NCBI GenBank assembly: GCA_027371625.1
Contig: DAHXMQ010000177.1
Coordinates: forward strand, 1 to 6,729
DNA length: 6,729 bases
Origin: Candidatus Methanoperedentaceae archaeon
GTDB lineage: Archaea > Halobacteriota > Methanosarcinia > Methanosarcinales > Methanoperedenaceae
Reading direction: 5' to 3'
Made by a program: the position numbers and the translations under genes. The notes under the pieces are model-generated. The model was not told the DNA's origin. It did not search any database and worked only from the letters and a program-made list of their open reading frames with translations. Shown one piece after another: positions 4,999 to 6,729 of this stretch; position 1 is the first letter of the stretch, and every line of letters starts with the position of its first letter.

Positions 4999-6630
4999 TC
5001 AATATTTATAAGAGTCCACTTCTTCTATCGGTTTTTTCTCTTTTTTGAGAGGCTCGTCCTTGACATCAAGGTGTTGAACTGTTTCCTTTGTTTCAGCCAC
5101 CCTTCCAACCTTCATGGCTATTTTACGGATAGAGTTTTTGGGCTGTAGTATTGGTTTTACGCGCGCCTTGGATTTTTTCAATTTATAGCCTGCCGGAGGC
5201 AACTCCGATTTTAAAAGTCCAAGCTCTACTTTTCTTTTATGAATAAGGTCAAGTATCGGCTGCCTTGAGTTTTCGGACATGCTCTCAAGCATGCGCTCAA
5301 GCTTTGCCAGAGTCGCATCTTTTTCAGGTTCTGCCTCTCTCAACTCTTGCATGTGCTGTATCCGTTTCCTGATGAGTTCCTCGGTTCCTATATCGCGCCT
5401 GCTGCGAAGGGCACCTTTCAGAGCCAGAAGACCCGACTGTGCTTTTTTCTCAGCCTCGCCTATGGTATCCGCAACACCCAGAATAGCTAAAGCTCTTGAG
5501 CCTGTGGTATATATTTTATCATCCTTCTCATATACGCTTGAATAGAAAAGAAGTGCTTCCTTTACATCGGTTATCTCGACTACCGAGTCCTTCACAGGAG
5601 CATCGGGGTAACCCTCTGGCACTGCATACTTGCATACCGTCGCCTTCTTTTTGAAAGTGACACTGATTTTATCCAGAGTTCCATTGACGATTCCTGAACA
5701 CACATCAAGAAAATCATTTTCAAGAAGCGGCAGGACGTTCATGGCTTCTGGGTCGCCGAGCCGTGCATTGAACTCGATGACCGAAATACCTTTTGCGGTT
5801 GCCATGAACTGACCGTAGAGTATGCCCTGATAAGGCACGCCCGTTTCTTTCTTTATGCTTGCGACTGCATCCCACATTAATTTTTTTGCATCCGTATAAT
5901 CGGATTCCTTCATGAACGGCAGTATCTCTTTTGCATCATTGTATGAACCCATCCCGCCCGTATTTGGTCCTTTATCCCCTTCATACGCTCTCTTGTGGTC
6001 CTGAACGCAGGGCGCAAACGCAAGCGTGCTTCCGTCCACGAATGCCTGGACTGTGAATTCCTCACCGACCATGCGCTCTTCAATAACAATGTCGCCGCTC
6101 TTCAGAACCTCCCTTGCATATTCCTTGGCGCCGTTTATGTCAAAATGGTCTCCCATGACCCGAACACCTTTTCCGCCCGTGAGACCTGAGGGTTTTATCA
6201 CAACATCCCCAAGCTTGTCTATATATTCATCCGAACCGCTCTCACCCTTCCTGAACACGCGGAACTCGGGACACCCTGCAATCCCGTGTTTTCTCATGAA
6301 CGCCCGCGTCCAGGCTTTATCAAATTCGATCTGCGCAGCGAGCTTTCTTGGTCCCACAACCGGGATACCTGCATTCCAGAGCAAATCAGGAATACCTGCA
6401 GCGAGGGGAGCTTCGGGACCTATGACTGCAAGCTCGATTTTATTCTTTAAGGCATAATCAATTATTGCGGGGTCTGTTTCCTTTACAGGCAGAAAGCCTT
6501 TGCACAATCCGGCAATTCCCGGGTTTTTTCTGCTCATCGCGGCATATAGCTCAGGGTTTTTTCCGCTCCTTGCTATTGCCTCCGCGATGGCATGCTCCCT
6601 GCCGCCGCCTCCGACTAATAGAACTTTCAT
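4999..6630 (-). CDS. purD: Phosphoribosylamine-glycine ligase with basic C-terminal extension
   Basis: PurD (GAR synthetase, EC 6.3.4.13) joins glycine to phosphoribosylamine using ATP, the second step of purine synthesis. The ATP-grasp core is complete: VGGGGREHA (6-14), [10 protein letters not shown] (71-80), [11 protein letters not shown] (146-156) in the ATP lid, [20 protein letters not shown] (210-229) and [11 protein letters not shown] (286-296). The usual C-terminal domain ends near [20 protein letters not shown] (411-430), the normal end of archaeal PurD. About 112 more residues follow: a charged, probably helical stretch (433-475), then a lysine-rich, low-complexity part (480-543) such as [14 protein letters not shown] recognise no domain there. 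The reading frame is continuous with no sign of frameshift. The ATG gives the expected [10 protein letters not shown] start; no Shine-Dalgarno site or clear TATA box precedes it. The gene stands alone, convergent with the CBS gene. Confidence 0.95.
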   Translation of the reverse strand: MKVLLVGGGGREHAIAEAIARSGKNPELYAAMSRKNPGIAGLCKGFLPVKETDPAIIDYALKNKIELAVIGPEAPLAAGIPDLLWNAGIPVVGPRKLAAQIEFDKAWTRAFMRKHGIAGCPEFRVFRKGESGSDEYIDKLGDVVIKPSGLTGGKGVRVMGDHFDINGAKEYAREVLKSGDIVIEERMVGEEFTVQAFVDGSTLAFAPCVQDHKRAYEGDKGPNTGGMGSYNDAKEILPFMKESDYTDAKKLMWDAVASIKKETGVPYQGILYGQFMATAKGISVIEFNARLGDPEAMNVLPLLENDFLDVCSGIVNGTLDKISVTFKKKATVCKYAVPEGYPDAPVKDSVVEITDVKEALLFYSSVYEKDDKIYTTGSRALAILGVADTIGEAEKKAQSGLLALKGALRSRRDIGTEELIRKRIQHMQELREAEPEKDATLAKLERMLESMSENSRQPILDLIHKRKVELGLLKSELPPAGYKLKKSKARVKPILQPKNSIRKIAMKVGRVAETKETVQHLDVKDEPLKKEKKPIEEVDSYKY

Positions 6631-6660
6631 GCTAAAAAATAGAACATAAACCTACAGCAA

Positions 6661-6729
6661 ACCACAGTCGCGATGGGATTGGTGGCAGCGCTTTGTAAAA
6701 ATTACAAAGTCCAGCCTTTCAAGGTAGGG
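6661..6729 (+). pseudogene. Fragment resembling the N-terminus of CbiA/CfbB a,c-diamide synthase, P-loop missing
   Basis: The frame runs open to the window end and reads TTVAMGLVAALCKNYKVQPFKVG. This matches the region just after the P-loop in the CbiA/CobB/CfbB family (compare TTVTLGLL and VQPFKVGPDY in CbiA). These enzymes amidate cobyrinate or, in methanogens, nickel-sirohydrochlorin on the way to F430. The residues before TT should be GK of the P-loop, but are Asn-Leu-Gln-Gln, and a stop (TAG at 6640) lies seven codons upstream. The only ATG, at 6673, would drop the P-loop and has no ribosome site. The likeliest readings are a 5'-truncated or decaying gene, or a rearranged or misassembled junction with purD. 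The remainder lies outside the window, so its integrity is unknown. Confidence 0.5.
6691..6709. repeat. Perfect 8-base inverted repeat with 3-base spacer
   Basis: CTTTGTAA and TTACAAAG flank AAA. It lies 61-79 bases before the purD start and inside the CbiA-like fragment, where it encodes Leu-Cys-Lys-Asn-Tyr-Lys. It might be a regulator site for purD or a weak AT-rich hairpin. The coding explanation is enough for most of it. Confidence 0.4.

Noticed and set aside
6631..6729. Possible tRNA or small RNA upstream of purD suggested by the inverted repeat
   Set aside because: No cloverleaf with acceptor and T arms can be built, and the stretch is better explained as CbiA-like coding sequence.

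Overview
The window reads as chromosomal DNA from an archaeon. It carries an archaetidylinositol-phosphate-type lipid synthase beside an inositol-phosphate synthase, an RtcB-archease pair, archaeal-looking TATA elements, and several starts with no Shine-Dalgarno sequence. A methanogen or ANME-like member of the Methanosarcinales is my best guess. That rests on general resemblance of the proteins, not on a search. Genes are packed tightly, and no gene-free stretch longer than about 100 bases exists. I see no tRNA, rRNA, CRISPR array, insertion sequence or integrase.

Layout from left to right. (1) Plus strand, 1-986: the C-terminal part of the RNA ligase RtcB, overlapping by ATGA with its activator archease. 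(2) Minus strand, 2720 to 989: a CDP-alcohol phosphatidyltransferase followed by myo-inositol-1-phosphate synthase. Together they would make inositol phosphate and attach it to CDP-archaeol. The latter gene meets archease tail to tail with 2 bases between. (3) Minus strand, 4089 to 2752: a rubrerythrin-like diiron protein followed, with no gap, by an endonuclease IV-like TIM-barrel protein. (4) Plus strand, 4156-4968: a protein with two CBS domains and a ParB/SerK-like domain, divergent from the rubrerythrin across 66 bases. (5) Minus strand, 6630 to 4999: PurD of purine synthesis with an unusual basic C-terminal extension of about 110 residues. (6) Right edge, plus strand: a fragment resembling the N-terminus of CbiA/CfbB a,c-diamide synthases, whose homology stops exactly at the P-loop.

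The most notable items not explained by genes are two copies of a palindrome built on GTATTTAAATAC flanked by C/G runs. One overlaps the end of the phosphatidyltransferase gene and the other lies between the convergent CBS and purD genes. The PurD extension, the P-loop-less CbiA-like fragment and the CBS-ParB fusion are the other points worth checking. I do not see a clearly new multi-gene system; most of the window is housekeeping.
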